From Mesobacillus maritimus (lineage in GTDB: Bacteria > Bacillota > Bacilli > Bacillales > Cytobacillaceae), in the NCBI RefSeq assembly GCF_019749255.1, contig NZ_JACWFH010000019.1, positions 56,890-120,889 on the forward strand: 64,000 nucleotides of DNA. The letters are read 5' to 3'. Position numbers and translations under genes: made by a program. Below the pieces are notes generated by a model, which searched no databases, had not been told where the DNA came from, and saw nothing but the letters and a program-made list of their open reading frames with translations. Shown piece by piece: positions 17,076-26,364 of this stretch. Within the stretch, counting starts at the first letter, position 1. Each line of letters opens with the position of its first letter.

Positions 17076-18005
17076 GTGCTCAAATATTCATTGAAAAGAA
17101 TATGCCTAGCCTTGGTTACGCTTTGGGTGATCATCACGTTAACGTTTCTCTTGATGCACAGCATCCCCGGAAACCCTTTTGCCCAAGAAGGAAGCATGCC
17201 AAAGGCTGTCTATGACAATCTCCAAAGCTATTATAATCTTGATAAACCATTGCTCACACAGTATGGACTGTATTTGCAATCCTTACTTCAACTAGATTTT
17301 GGACCATCACTAAAGTCCTCTTCCATCTCAGTCAATGATTATATTAAAAATGGATTTCCGATTTCCTTGCATTTAGGAGCGCAAGCGATGGTAATTGCGA
17401 TTACGTTTGGGTTGATATTCGGTGTGATTGCTTCACTAAACCGAAACAAATGGCCAGACTATGTTGCCATGGTCCTTGCGATTATCGGAATTTCGGTGCC
17501 GAACTTTATTTTAGCTACCATTCTAATTAACTATCTAGCCGTCGAGTGGCACCTGTTTCCGGTTGCGACTTGGAAGTCGTGGTCTCATACTGTATTGCCA
17601 TCGATTGCGCTTGCGATGATGCCAATGGCTTACATTGCGCGACTCATGCGCTCGAGCATGCTTGAAGTGTTAAGCCAAGATTATATTTTAACAGCAAAAT
17701 CAAAAGGGTTATCCAGATATTCGGTCATTTTTAAACACGCAATTCGAAATGCGATGCTTCCAATTGTAACGGTGTTAGGAATCTTAATTGCGAACCTTGT
17801 AACTGGAAGCTTCATTATCGAGAGTATTTTTGGAATCCCGGGGATGGGTGAAATGTTTGTAAAAGGAATCTTTAATCGTGACTATCCAGTGATTCTTGGT
17901 TCCACGATTTTTTACAGTGCCATCCTTATCTTTTTAATCTTAATCGTTGATCTTGCTTATACATGGATTGACCCAAGAATCAAGGTTCCGGGAGGCCGAA
18001 AATGA
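17076..18005 (+). CDS. oppB: Oligopeptide ABC transporter permease B
   Basis: The 309-residue membrane protein has six predicted helices and the family hallmark near residues 200-240 (AKSKGLSRYSVIFKHAIRNA), the EAA loop that docks on the ATPases. GTG 17076 is the start, behind GGAGGGAG. The stop overlaps the start of oppC (ATGA), so the two permeases are made together and should pair in the membrane. Confidence 0.94.
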   Translation: MLKYSLKRICLALVTLWVIITLTFLLMHSIPGNPFAQEGSMPKAVYDNLQSYYNLDKPLLTQYGLYLQSLLQLDFGPSLKSSSISVNDYIKNGFPISLHLGAQAMVIAITFGLIFGVIASLNRNKWPDYVAMVLAIIGISVPNFILATILINYLAVEWHLFPVATWKSWSHTVLPSIALAMMPMAYIARLMRSSMLEVLSQDYILTAKSKGLSRYSVIFKHAIRNAMLPIVTVLGILIANLVTGSFIIESIFGIPGMGEMFVKGIFNRDYPVILGSTIFYSAILIFLILIVDLAYTWIDPRIKVPGGRK

Positions 18006-18931
18006 ACAAGAAGCCAAAGCTGACAAAGGACATGTTTCTGCCTGTTGACAATGATTTTAAAGAAGCTGAAAAAATTGCCCGGCCTAGTCTCTCCTATTGG
18101 GCAGATGTTTGGATTCGGTTAAGAGAAAACAGGTTAGCGATGATCGGACTCATTACGATTATCGTGTTAATCATCATGGCCATCATTGGTCCCTACTTAA
18201 ACAGCTACACCTTTTACGAACAAGATTTTACAAAAAAGAATTTACGCCCGAATGCGGAGCATTGGTTTGGGACGGACTCCTCCGGTCGCGATCTTTTTAC
18301 CAGGGCTTGGTACGGAGCTAGAATCTCCTTATTTATTGGGTTTATGGCGGCCTTTATTGATTTTGTGATTGGTGTTTTTTACGGTGGGATTTCTGGGATT
18401 CGCGGAGGAAAAACCGATAACATCATGATGCGGATTGCCGAGGTTCTTTATGCGATTCCTTTCCTGTTAATGGTGATTTTAATCATGATTGTTCTTGAAC
18501 GTGGGTTATGGTCGATTATCATTGCGATGTCTATTACAGGCTGGATTCAAATGGCCCGACTTGTGAGAGGTCAAGTATTGCAGCTAAAAGAAAATGAGTT
18601 TGTGCAGGCGGCCACTGCCATGGGTGCCTCCACCTCTTGGATCTTGCGAAAGCATATGATTCCAAATACGATGGGTCCCATTTTAGTTAATATTACCTTA
18701 TCTGTCCCTACCGCGATCTTTGTTGAAGCGACGCTGAGCTTTTTAGGCCTAGGCATCCCTGCCCCACAAGCGAGTTGGGGAACGATGGCCAGCGATGCAC
18801 TCGGCAGTATTTTAATCGGCAACTTTTATCAATTGATGATTCCAGCTGCGCTGATCTCACTGACGATGTTTGCTTTTAACGTGTTTGGCGATGGGCTCAG
18901 AGATGCGCTTGATCCGAAATTAAGAAAATAG
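18002..18931 (+). CDS. oppC: Oligopeptide ABC transporter permease C
   Basis: The 309-residue partner of OppB has a cytoplasmic N-terminus, one helix at about 40-65 and five more, and the EAA loop ATAMGASTSWILRKHMIPNT. It includes WFGTDSSGRDLFTRAWYGAR, which is highly typical of OppC/DppC. A 200-base gap before oppD, with a GTTAAAATC / GATTTTAAC stem at 18955-18980, is longer than usual inside an opp operon and might contain a second promoter or processing site. Confidence 0.94.
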   Translation: MNKKPKLTKDMFLPVDNDFKEAEKIARPSLSYWADVWIRLRENRLAMIGLITIIVLIIMAIIGPYLNSYTFYEQDFTKKNLRPNAEHWFGTDSSGRDLFTRAWYGARISLFIGFMAAFIDFVIGVFYGGISGIRGGKTDNIMMRIAEVLYAIPFLLMVILIMIVLERGLWSIIIAMSITGWIQMARLVRGQVLQLKENEFVQAATAMGASTSWILRKHMIPNTMGPILVNITLSVPTAIFVEATLSFLGLGIPAPQASWGTMASDALGSILIGNFYQLMIPAALISLTMFAFNVFGDGLRDALDPKLRK

Positions 18932-19134
18932 ATAGGGGTTTTGTAAATATTGTTGTTAAAATCCTAAAGCCGATTTTAACGCAAGGAAAAGCTATTTGGT
19001 GCAATATATTTTATTTAGCAAGCTCTTTTCTCTAAATGAACTAGCTTATTTGGCCGTGAGACTAAGTTTACTATCCTTTATTATTATTCAAATACACAAG
19101 TACGAGAAAACAGCCTAGTAGAAAGAGGGGTTTG

Positions 19135-20130
19135 ATGGGTCATTTACTAGAAATCAATCATCTACAAGTTTCCTTTAAAACCTATGGCGGCGAGGTTCAA
19201 GCGGTGCGAGACGTTTCCTTTCATGTCAAACATGGAGAGACGATTGCGATTGTAGGTGAATCTGGTTGCGGGAAAAGTGTAACAGCGAAAACGATTATGA
19301 AGTTACTTCCCCAACAAGCAGAAATAAAACAGGGGGAAATTTTATTAAACGGAGATAACTTAGTAGATAAAAAGGAAAAAGAAATGCTGGGGATTAGAGG
19401 CAATGACATTGGCATGATTTTTCAGGATCCGATGACCTCGCTGAATCCTACAAGTAAGGTTGGCTATCAGATTGCCGAAGGATTAATGAAGCATAAAAAC
19501 ATCAATAAAAAGGCAGCCATCGACCAGGCGGTACACATGCTTGAAACGGTCGGCATTCCTCAACCAGATAAAAGAATCAATCAATATCCGCATGAATTTT
19601 CAGGCGGAATGAGGCAACGCGTTATGATTGCCATCGCCTTGGCTTGTCAGCCGAAACTATTGATTGCAGATGAACCAACAACGGCACTTGATGTCACCAT
19701 CCAGGCGCAAATTTTAAAACTGATGAAACAACTACAAGAACAGATGGATACGTCGATTATTCTAATTACCCATGACCTTGGCGTTGTTGCCGAAATGTGT
19801 GATCGTGTGGTCGTCATGTATGCCGGACAGGTGGTCGAAAGCGGCTCGGTTCGGGAAATTTTCTCTAGCCCCTCTCACCCCTATACCGAAAGTCTGCTGA
19901 AATCCGTCCCGCGGTTAGACATGGATCGGACCAAGAAATTAAAACCTATTATTGGGACACCACCCGATTTACTCGATCCTCCAAAAGGCTGCTCCTTCTT
20001 TCCTCGCTGTGAAAAAGCAATGAGAGTCTGCAAGGACCACTCCCCTTCTCTAGATTTTATTAGAGGGGATCAGCACGCTGCCTGTTGGTTGCATCATCCA
20101 ATGAGAAAAGAAGTCGAAAACGCAAAGTAA
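19135..20130 (+). CDS. oppD: Oligopeptide ABC transporter ATP-binding protein D
   Basis: The 331-residue ATPase has Walker A GESGCGKS (41-48), Q-loop FQDP, signature FSGGMRQRV, Walker [13 protein letters not shown] and switch His in [20 protein letters not shown]. The C-terminal extension has the cysteine cluster [10 protein letters not shown] of OppD/DppD proteins, which in some members holds an iron-sulfur cluster. ATG 19135 is preferred over TTG 19132 because of spacing from AGAGGGG. It should heterodimerise with OppF, encoded next. Confidence 0.94.
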   Translation: MGHLLEINHLQVSFKTYGGEVQAVRDVSFHVKHGETIAIVGESGCGKSVTAKTIMKLLPQQAEIKQGEILLNGDNLVDKKEKEMLGIRGNDIGMIFQDPMTSLNPTSKVGYQIAEGLMKHKNINKKAAIDQAVHMLETVGIPQPDKRINQYPHEFSGGMRQRVMIAIALACQPKLLIADEPTTALDVTIQAQILKLMKQLQEQMDTSIILITHDLGVVAEMCDRVVVMYAGQVVESGSVREIFSSPSHPYTESLLKSVPRLDMDRTKKLKPIIGTPPDLLDPPKGCSFFPRCEKAMRVCKDHSPSLDFIRGDQHAACWLHHPMRKEVENAK

Positions 20131-20143
20131 AGGAGGGATGACT

Positions 20144-21106
20144 TTGACAGTATCAGAAAAGAGACCACTTCTGGAAATCAACGATTTAAAAAAATATTTC
20201 TTTTTTAAAAAGCAGCCTTTAAAAGCGGTTGATCACCTATCTTTAACTATTTTTGAAGGCGAAACGGTGGGACTCGTTGGAGAGAGCGGTTGCGGAAAAT
20301 CAACTGCGGGGAAAACCATCATCCGCCTTCTTGACCCAACAGAGGGAGAAGTGTTGTACAACGGAACCAATATTTATGAGTTAAATAAGGCAGGAATGAA
20401 AAAACTTCGCAAAGACGTCCAAATTATCTTTCAGGACCCATATGCATCCTTAAATCCGCGGATGACCGTTGAAGACATTATTGCGGAACCACTTGATATC
20501 CACGGTGTGTTGAAAGGGAAAAAACGCAGAGAACGCGTCGTGGAATTATTAGAATTAGTTGGGCTAAACCCCGAGCATCTTCACAGGTTCCCACATGAAT
20601 TCAGCGGCGGACAAATGCAGCGCATCGGGATTGCTAGGGCACTCGCCTTAAACCCAAAATTCATTGTGTGTGATGAGCCTATCTCTGCCTTGGACGTTTC
20701 TGTTCAAGCGCAAATCGTGAATCTTTTAAAATCATTGCAAGAAAAATTAGGCTTAACTTACTTATTTATTGCCCATGATCTTTCCATGGTGAAATACATT
20801 TCAGACCGAATTTTGGTGATGTACCTTGGCCATATGGTGGAATTAACGGACAGTGACTCTCTTTATCGAGAACCATTGCATCCATATACTCAAGCCTTAT
20901 TATCGGCTGTTCCCATCCCGGACCCTGACATCAAAACAGACAAAATGGTTCTTGAAGGAGATGTCCCAAGTCCCATCAATCCCCCTTCCGGCTGCGTTTT
21001 CCGAACAAGATGCAAACAGGCAATGGACATTTGTCGTGTATCTGCTCCTGAGTGGAAAGAAGTGAGAGATGGGCATTTTACGGCATGTCATCTTTATAAT
21101 GGATAA
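20144..21106 (+). CDS. oppF: Oligopeptide ABC transporter ATP-binding protein F
   Basis: About 320 residues. Walker A is GESGCGKS, the Q-loop [12 protein letters not shown], the signature [11 protein letters not shown] and Walker [13 protein letters not shown]. The C-terminal [14 protein letters not shown] matches the OppF cysteine region. The ATG at 20138 sits only one base from AGGAGG, so TTG 20144 (seven-base spacing, starting MTVSEKRP) is the more likely start. It is the last gene of the operon, ended by the hairpin at 21118. Confidence 0.94.
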   Translation: MTVSEKRPLLEINDLKKYFFFKKQPLKAVDHLSLTIFEGETVGLVGESGCGKSTAGKTIIRLLDPTEGEVLYNGTNIYELNKAGMKKLRKDVQIIFQDPYASLNPRMTVEDIIAEPLDIHGVLKGKKRRERVVELLELVGLNPEHLHRFPHEFSGGQMQRIGIARALALNPKFIVCDEPISALDVSVQAQIVNLLKSLQEKLGLTYLFIAHDLSMVKYISDRILVMYLGHMVELTDSDSLYREPLHPYTQALLSAVPIPDPDIKTDKMVLEGDVPSPINPPSGCVFRTRCKQAMDICRVSAPEWKEVRDGHFTACHLYNG

Positions 21107-21117
21107 TTGGTTGGTAC

Positions 21118-21148
21118 GTTGGGAGAGATTGCTCTTCCAACTTTTTTT
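21118..21148 (+). terminator. Terminator of the opp operon
   Basis: The stem GTTGGGAGAG / CTCTTCCAAC (one G-T pair) is followed by seven Ts. Confidence 0.88.
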
Positions 21149-21342
21149 ATTGTCGTTTAGGTCAATCACTCGGGTCCGTGGGCTAATTTCTGTTTTGTAG
21201 AAGATTTGCTAACCTTCAAATACTTATAGTCGTGAACGGAAGCGTCATTCGCTCGACTGGTCACAGTTGTTCTTAATTTGAACATAAACTTATGATTGTA
21301 TGTAAACACTAAATCTACTAGGAACGGTAGGAGGTGAAGAAA

Positions 21343-21891
21343 GTGACAACCATTTTTGAAGCAGTGAAAGATTTTTTACAAATGAATCTCGATGATGAAC
21401 CTAAAAATCCCTTACATGTTGGAGAAGTGATGAGTTGTTGGATGTACCTTGCGTTAATGGATGAAGCAACCATCTACATTCAAGTTGGCCTTAACACAAC
21501 GAATGACGATGAAGTAAGGCAACAGTTAACAGAGAGTTTAAAGCAATGTGAAACACAGGTAAACCGCTTTAAAGAATTAATGAAAAAAGAAGGAATCCAT
21601 TTCCCACCCACAAGTGAGAATCGGCCAAATTCAGATCCTAATGCCGTACCATTAGGAGTGAAACTAACAGATGAAGAAATTATGAACGGATTAAGTTTGA
21701 AAACGGCAACAGCCGTGGTCCATTGTGCAACTGCTGCTAGTGAAGCAATCAGAGCCGACATCGGCGCTCATTTTACACATTGTTTGCTAGAAAAAATGAA
21801 ATTTGGCGTCTCTTTACGCGAGACAATGAGAAAACGAGGGTGGATCAAAGTCCCTCCCTACTACTATCCCCCTGGCATGCCAAAACAGTAG
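21343..21891 (+). CDS. DUF3231-family protein
   Basis: About 182 residues with the pattern of DUF3231 proteins: an N-terminal helical bundle (MNLDDEPKNPLHVGEVMSCW), a proline-rich linker (HFPPTSENRPNSDPNAVPLG), a second helical part, and a tail rich in proline and tyrosine (VPPYYYPPGMPKQ). These proteins are largely restricted to spore-forming Bacilli and their function is unknown. GTG 21343, eight bases after AGGAGG, is preferred over GTG 21334, which overlaps that site. Confidence 0.85.
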   Translation: MTTIFEAVKDFLQMNLDDEPKNPLHVGEVMSCWMYLALMDEATIYIQVGLNTTNDDEVRQQLTESLKQCETQVNRFKELMKKEGIHFPPTSENRPNSDPNAVPLGVKLTDEEIMNGLSLKTATAVVHCATAASEAIRADIGAHFTHCLLEKMKFGVSLRETMRKRGWIKVPPYYYPPGMPKQ

Positions 21892-21905
21892 GAATTGGGA
21901 TTGAT

Positions 21906-21957
21906 GGTGCCTGTCCTTCTGGGTGCGGTAATGCGTTTGTTAAATGTGGTCAGGCAC
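21906..21957. repeat. Dispersed inverted repeat, GGTGCCTG family
   Basis: GTGCCTG and CAGGCAC face each other across about 37 bases, directly after the DUF3231 gene. Related copies occur near 61340, 62978 and 63928. Confidence 0.5.
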
Positions 21958-21989
21958 TATTCCTGTATTCTAGTAAATAAACCTCCTTT

Positions 21990-22366
21990 GGGCACGTTGA
22001 AATTTCCAGCGTACCCTTTTTGACGTTCTCCCCTTATTTCGGGCACGCTAGACTTCCCACCGTTCCCTTTTGGATGATACTCTCCTCACTTTGGGCACGC
22101 TGGCTACTCCACCGTTCCTTTTTGATGATCCTCTCCTCTTTTCGGGCACGCTGGATTCTCCACCGTTCCTTTTTGGTTGATTCTCTCCTCTTTTTGGGCA
22201 CCTGGAATTTCCACCGTTCCCTTTTGCATGATTCTCTCCTCTTTTCGGGCACGCTGGATTCTCCAACGTTCCCTTTTTGATGATTCTCTCCTCTTTTCGG
22301 GCACGCTGGATTCTCTAACATAACAATCCTTTTCCAAATCCTCTCCTAATACCGGCACCTGATCCA
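21990..22366. repeat. Tandem array 2: seven 51-52-bp units with a GGGCACGCTGGA/TCCACCGTTCCC hairpin
   Basis: Units begin with GGGCACG at about 51-base intervals. In each, GGGCACGCTGGA faces TCCACCGTTCCC (two mismatches in 12), followed by a conserved pyrimidine-rich linker (GATGATTCTCTCCTCTTTTC). The seventh copy is degraded. All three minus-strand frames stay open across the array only because the period is a multiple of three; they are not accepted as genes. 22367-22586 holds only the presumed promoter of the next gene. Confidence 0.9.
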
Positions 22367-22586
22367 ACATTAATAACTAGCACTATTTAACTAGAAATAA
22401 GTAAAAATTCTAAAATTCGACATTTATATAGTTCTTTTGTCGCAAAAAGTTGAAAGAAAATATTACCAAATAAGGGTGAGATATGTAACGATTAGAGTAG
22501 ATAAAATCTAGTAAAGTTCAAGAATAAAATTCTAGTGAATGGGCTTTATGTAGGAGAATTGTTTTTGGACTTAGGGGAGGATGGGA

Positions 22587-23900
22587 ATGAAGAAAATCTT
22601 TATTGGATTGATGCTGCTTGTATCCATCGTGTTCTTTGAGGTACCAGCTCAGGCTGCAGGCAGCGATTTTATTATTATCAATAAGTCGAATAATCAACTG
22701 GCTTATTATAGTAATAGTAAACTGGTTAGAACCTTTAAGGTGGGAACCGGTCGACAGCCTTCTTATACGCCGGAGGGCAAGTTTAAAATCGTCAATAAAA
22801 TTAAGAATCGCCCTTATTATAGCGGGAACATCCCTGGCGGTGACCCAAGGAATCCACTTGGGAACAGATGGCTAGGCATAAATGCTCGAGGAACTTGGGG
22901 AACTACTTACGCCATCCATGGCAACAATAATCCTAGTTCGATTGGCGGATATGTTAGTGCCGGCTGTGTGCGGATGTACGATGACGAAGTAGAATGGCTG
23001 TATAGCAAGGTGAAGGTGAACACCCCTGTTATTATCACATCTTCAAAGAAATCATTCCAAGCGATTGCAGCAGCCAATGGGTATAAAGTTTCTGGCGGAG
23101 ATGCGGTTCCTGTAACTACCGCTCCTAAAAGCTCGGTCCTTAAAAAGGGCATGAAAGGGGCAGAAGTTAGGAAGTTACAACAGGATCTCACTAACAAGGG
23201 TTACAGCACAAAAGGGATTGATGGAGTCTTCGGTTCTAATACAGAAGCCGCTGTTAAGAAGTTCCAGAAAGCCCATAATATTAAGGCCGATGGTGTTGTT
23301 GGAGAGTCTACTAAAAAGGCACTCGCAAAGAAAACCTCTGTTTCTAAGACACCTGCCAAAAAAGAAACATCTAAGAAGACTGTAAAAGATAACCCTACCT
23401 TTTCAAGTAAGCCCCTGAAAAAGGGCATGAAAGGGACAGAAGTTAAAAAACTTCAACAAACCCTTACCAACAAGGGATATAGTACAAAAGGAATTGACGG
23501 AATCTTCGGTTCAAATACAGAAGCTGCCGTTAAGAAATTCCAGAAAGCTCATAATATTAAGGCGGACGGTGTTGTCGGAGAGTCTACTAAAAAGGCATTA
23601 AGTAGCAATACTCCGGCACCTAAATCTACAGCCAAAAAATCCACTACCACCGCGAAAACAGCTACAAAATCGGTTTCTGTGGATACATCCTTTTCAAGCA
23701 CTCTGCTAAAAAAAGGAATGAAAGGTGCTGATGTAAAGAAACTTCAGCAAATCCTTACAAATAAAGGCTATAGTACAAAAGGAACGGACGGAATCTTCGG
23801 ATCAAACACAGAAGCAGCCGTCAAAAAGTTCCAAAAAGCCAATAAACTTAAGGCCGACGGGATCGTCGGACCTGCCACTAAAAAAGCACTATTGAAATAA
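22587..23900 (+). CDS. Secreted L,D-transpeptidase (YkuD domain) with three peptidoglycan-binding repeats
   Basis: The product has 437 residues. A signal peptide ends near AQA-AG (23), and a YkuD catalytic domain spans about 25-150 with His111 (HGNNNP) and Cys127-x-Arg129 in SAGCVRM. Three peptidoglycan-binding type 1 repeats follow at about 185-247, 276-338 and 374-436. The repeats are over 80 percent alike, so recently duplicated, and are joined by Lys/Thr/Ser/Ala-rich linkers. It should form 3-3 crosslinks or attach proteins in the wall. ATG 22587 is chosen over 22581, which directly abuts GGGGAGG. Confidence 0.92.
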   Translation: MKKIFIGLMLLVSIVFFEVPAQAAGSDFIIINKSNNQLAYYSNSKLVRTFKVGTGRQPSYTPEGKFKIVNKIKNRPYYSGNIPGGDPRNPLGNRWLGINARGTWGTTYAIHGNNNPSSIGGYVSAGCVRMYDDEVEWLYSKVKVNTPVIITSSKKSFQAIAAANGYKVSGGDAVPVTTAPKSSVLKKGMKGAEVRKLQQDLTNKGYSTKGIDGVFGSNTEAAVKKFQKAHNIKADGVVGESTKKALAKKTSVSKTPAKKETSKKTVKDNPTFSSKPLKKGMKGTEVKKLQQTLTNKGYSTKGIDGIFGSNTEAAVKKFQKAHNIKADGVVGESTKKALSSNTPAPKSTAKKSTTTAKTATKSVSVDTSFSSTLLKKGMKGADVKKLQQILTNKGYSTKGTDGIFGSNTEAAVKKFQKANKLKADGIVGPATKKALLK

Positions 23901-24154
23901 CAGAAGATAGGCCCAAATGAAGGCAATCGTCATTGCGATGGTTGCTTTTTATGTATCATCCTATCAAACAGGAGTTTTGTCTCCGTCCCTGCCCCTTCCT
24001 ACTTTATTAATCAATTGGTACTCATTCCTCATACTCTAGTTAAATCTTCCTACCATTTTGAAAAAAATACTTATTCCTATTCCTACACATTTCCCCTATA
24101 ATCTTATTGTTATATATATTTTGAAAATAGAATATAGCTACAGGGGGAAATTGG

Positions 24155-25483
24155 GTGCTTGAGGAAAGTTTGAAAAATAGGTTGGTTTATCGTAAGGAGA
24201 ATATTTATTTTGCCATAACCTTACTCTTTAGTATTTTGGCATATGTGGTTCTCGTTTTTTCGCTTGTTGGGATCCTCATTATTTTGGGTTTGATGTTGGT
24301 TTCTTATTTTTTTCATGCCTTATCTATGGCATCGATTCGTCGAAATGGAGTTCGCATAAGTGAACAGCAATTTCCTTACCTTTATCAGAAAGCGGTAAAG
24401 CTTGCCGAGGACATGGAATTAGTGAAAATGCCCGCCATTTATGTCATGGAATCAATGGGAATGTTGAATGCCTTTGCGACCCGCTTTTTTGGTAAAAATA
24501 TGGTGGTTGTCTATTCCGAAATTTTTGATTTAGTAGAAGAGAACCGTGAAGAGGAAGTACTGTTTGTTTTAGCCCATGAGTTTGCTCATTTGAAACGCCG
24601 TCATGTGTTGATTCATCTTCTCCTTCTTCCGGCAATGTTTGTTCCTTTTCTAGGAGAAGCCTATTTACGTGCTTGTGAATATACCTGTGACCGCTATGCG
24701 GCTTATTATGTTGGCAACGTCAATACAGCCAAAGAGACTTTGTCAATGCTGGCAATCGGCAAGAAGCTTTCAGGAAAAATGAATAAAGAGGCTTATGTTC
24801 AACAATTAAGGGAGGAATCAGGGTTTTTTGCTTGGATGAGTGAAAAGCTTTCAAGTCACCCCGATTTACCGAAGCGAATCAATGCATTGGAGCATTGGGT
24901 GAATCCAGAGCTTTATCCGCTTGTTCGTGAAAAGAAAACAGGGATCATTGTGTTAGGATCGATTGCTTCTATTGTAATAGCCGCTTCCCTTACAGGTGCT
25001 ATGGTCCTCCTTGTACAAGGATCCAAAGCTCTCACCTCTTTTTTAGAAGATCCATATTTATACGAAGACAGCTATTCTTATGAGGATGACGAGTATATAT
25101 ATGAAGAGGATTTGGTGGACTCCCCTCCTGTTATTCAAGCTGTGATGGAAGAAGACAAGAAAAAGCTTGAACAACTTGTTGCTGAAGGAGCAGATATTGA
25201 TGAAAAAGATGCAGAAGGCTATACAGCCCTTCAATATGCGGTAAGTTGGGGAGATATCGAGACTGCAAAGTGGTTAATTGAAAATGGTTCGAATGTCAAT
25301 TCCACCGACAATTGGGGCTCCACTCCTTTAATGAATGCCGTTTATAACGTAGCAGACGTTGAACTTGTCGAACTATTGCTAACAAACGGAGCGGATAAAA
25401 CGCTAGAAGACTCTGAAGGGAAAACAGCTTACGATTATGCTGTTGAAATCAGAGACCCCGAGCTTAGAGATTTATTAAAATAG
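24155..25483 (+). CDS. M48-family membrane metalloprotease fused to ankyrin repeats
   Basis: The product has 442 residues. Two N-terminal membrane helices (about 17-55) precede an M48 peptidase domain with zinc ligands His141-Glu142-x-x-His145 (HEFAH) and Glu175 in ACEYTCDRYA. Another membrane helix follows at about 263-288, then an acidic Tyr/Glu/Asp-rich linker (295-320) and three ankyrin repeats (about 326-440), for example DAEGYTALQYAVSWGDIETA. Most HtpX-like M48 enzymes lack ankyrins, which here could recruit substrates or regulate the protease. GTG 24155 follows AGGGGG at seven bases. Membrane quality control is the likely setting. Confidence 0.88.
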   Translation: MLEESLKNRLVYRKENIYFAITLLFSILAYVVLVFSLVGILIILGLMLVSYFFHALSMASIRRNGVRISEQQFPYLYQKAVKLAEDMELVKMPAIYVMESMGMLNAFATRFFGKNMVVVYSEIFDLVEENREEEVLFVLAHEFAHLKRRHVLIHLLLLPAMFVPFLGEAYLRACEYTCDRYAAYYVGNVNTAKETLSMLAIGKKLSGKMNKEAYVQQLREESGFFAWMSEKLSSHPDLPKRINALEHWVNPELYPLVREKKTGIIVLGSIASIVIAASLTGAMVLLVQGSKALTSFLEDPYLYEDSYSYEDDEYIYEEDLVDSPPVIQAVMEEDKKKLEQLVAEGADIDEKDAEGYTALQYAVSWGDIETAKWLIENGSNVNSTDNWGSTPLMNAVYNVADVELVELLLTNGADKTLEDSEGKTAYDYAVEIRDPELRDLLK

Positions 25484-25493
25484 GAAAAACACA

Positions 25494-25518
25494 GAGGGGC
25501 ATTTTTTGCCCCTTTTTA
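25494..25518 (+). terminator. Terminator of the M48-ankyrin gene
   Basis: The stem GGGGCA / TGCCCC with a T-rich loop and a following T run. Confidence 0.8.
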
Positions 25519-25549
25519 TTTTAATGGTAGATAAATGGGAGGTTTAATT

Positions 25550-26005
25550 ATGGAAATCAAAAAAGATGATTTATCTGGAATAGAAGTGGCCGAATTAATA
25601 AAAGAACATCTTCATGGGATGACTTTGAGTTCTCCTCCTGAGAGCATACATGCCCTAAATGTAGAAGAATTAAGGCAACCAAACATCACCTTTTGGACTG
25701 CTTGGGAAGGCACTGAATTAGCTGGCATGGGCGCACTAAAAGAACTTGATCCCGCTCATGGAGAGATTAAATCGATGAGAACTTCCTCCTCCTACCTGAG
25801 AAAAGGCGTTGCTAGAACAATGCTTCAGTACATTCTTGAAGAAGCAAAAGCGCGAGGCTATAGACGGCTCAGTTTGGAGACTGGCTCGATGGCTTCTTTT
25901 GAACCAGCAAGAAAACTATATGAAACATTCAGCTTTACCTATTGTTTGCCTTTTGCAGATTACGTGAAAGATTCAAACAGCGTTTTTATGACAAAGGAGC
26001 TATAG
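25550..26005 (+). CDS. GNAT-family N-acetyltransferase
   Basis: About 151 residues. The acetyl-CoA binding motif A reads SSSYLRKGVARTMLQYIL (R/Q-x-x-G-x-A type), and motif B is RRLSLETGSMASFEPARKLY. It resembles the Bacillus and enterobacterial acetyltransferases often labelled IAA acetyltransferase; the substrate is unknown. ATG 25550 is chosen because GGGAGG lies seven bases upstream, whereas ATG 25535 precedes that site. Confidence 0.87.
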   Translation: MEIKKDDLSGIEVAELIKEHLHGMTLSSPPESIHALNVEELRQPNITFWTAWEGTELAGMGALKELDPAHGEIKSMRTSSSYLRKGVARTMLQYILEEAKARGYRRLSLETGSMASFEPARKLYETFSFTYCLPFADYVKDSNSVFMTKEL

Positions 26006-26017
26006 GATTAGGAATGC

Positions 26018-26054
26018 AAAAAACGCCTCGTTCATAAATAAACGAGGCGTTTTT
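26018..26054. terminator. Bidirectional terminator after the GNAT gene
   Basis: AAAAAACGCCTCGTT pairs with AACGAGGCGTTTTT, with A and T runs on both sides. It separates the GNAT gene from the small minus-strand frame at 26059. Confidence 0.85.
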
Positions 26055-26058
26055 CGTA

Positions 26059-26181
26059 TTAAGTGTGTCCCCTCCCCCTTATTCGATAATAAACCCTCAA
26101 AACCGTAAGAATGAATCCAATGATAAAAGCCGTCACCAATAAGATCATTGCAGATGGGAAAAGACCGAACGCATCCAGCAT
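26059..26181 (-). CDS. Possible 40-residue single-pass membrane peptide
   Basis: The frame MLDAFGLFPSAMILLVTAFI continues IIGFILTVLRVYYRI and ends RGRGHT. It has one clean membrane helix followed by a positively charged tail, the usual inside-positive pattern, and ends at the bidirectional terminator. The weakness is that AGAGGAG lies about 27 bases before the ATG and no other start fits, so translation is uncertain. Confidence 0.4.
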   Translation of the reverse strand: MLDAFGLFPSAMILLVTAFIIGFILTVLRVYYRIRGRGHT

Positions 26182-26364
26182 GGTTGAACTATTAGTTTGG
26201 AAATTAGCTCCTCTTTTCGCTATTTTTATATCTTTACTCTAGTAAAACTTATTTTTCGTTTCAACCGTTGATTTGCGGAGCCTCTCCCCTAGCCCAATAG
26301 AGGAATTTAAGAAAAAGCAAAGAATTAATGTAGGAATACAAGCAAAAAAAATAGAGGTGTAAAA

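Noticed and set aside
22034..22370. Three overlapping minus-strand frames over array 2
   Set aside because: All three frames stay open through the repeat period; none has a start site, and they translate the same repeat differently.
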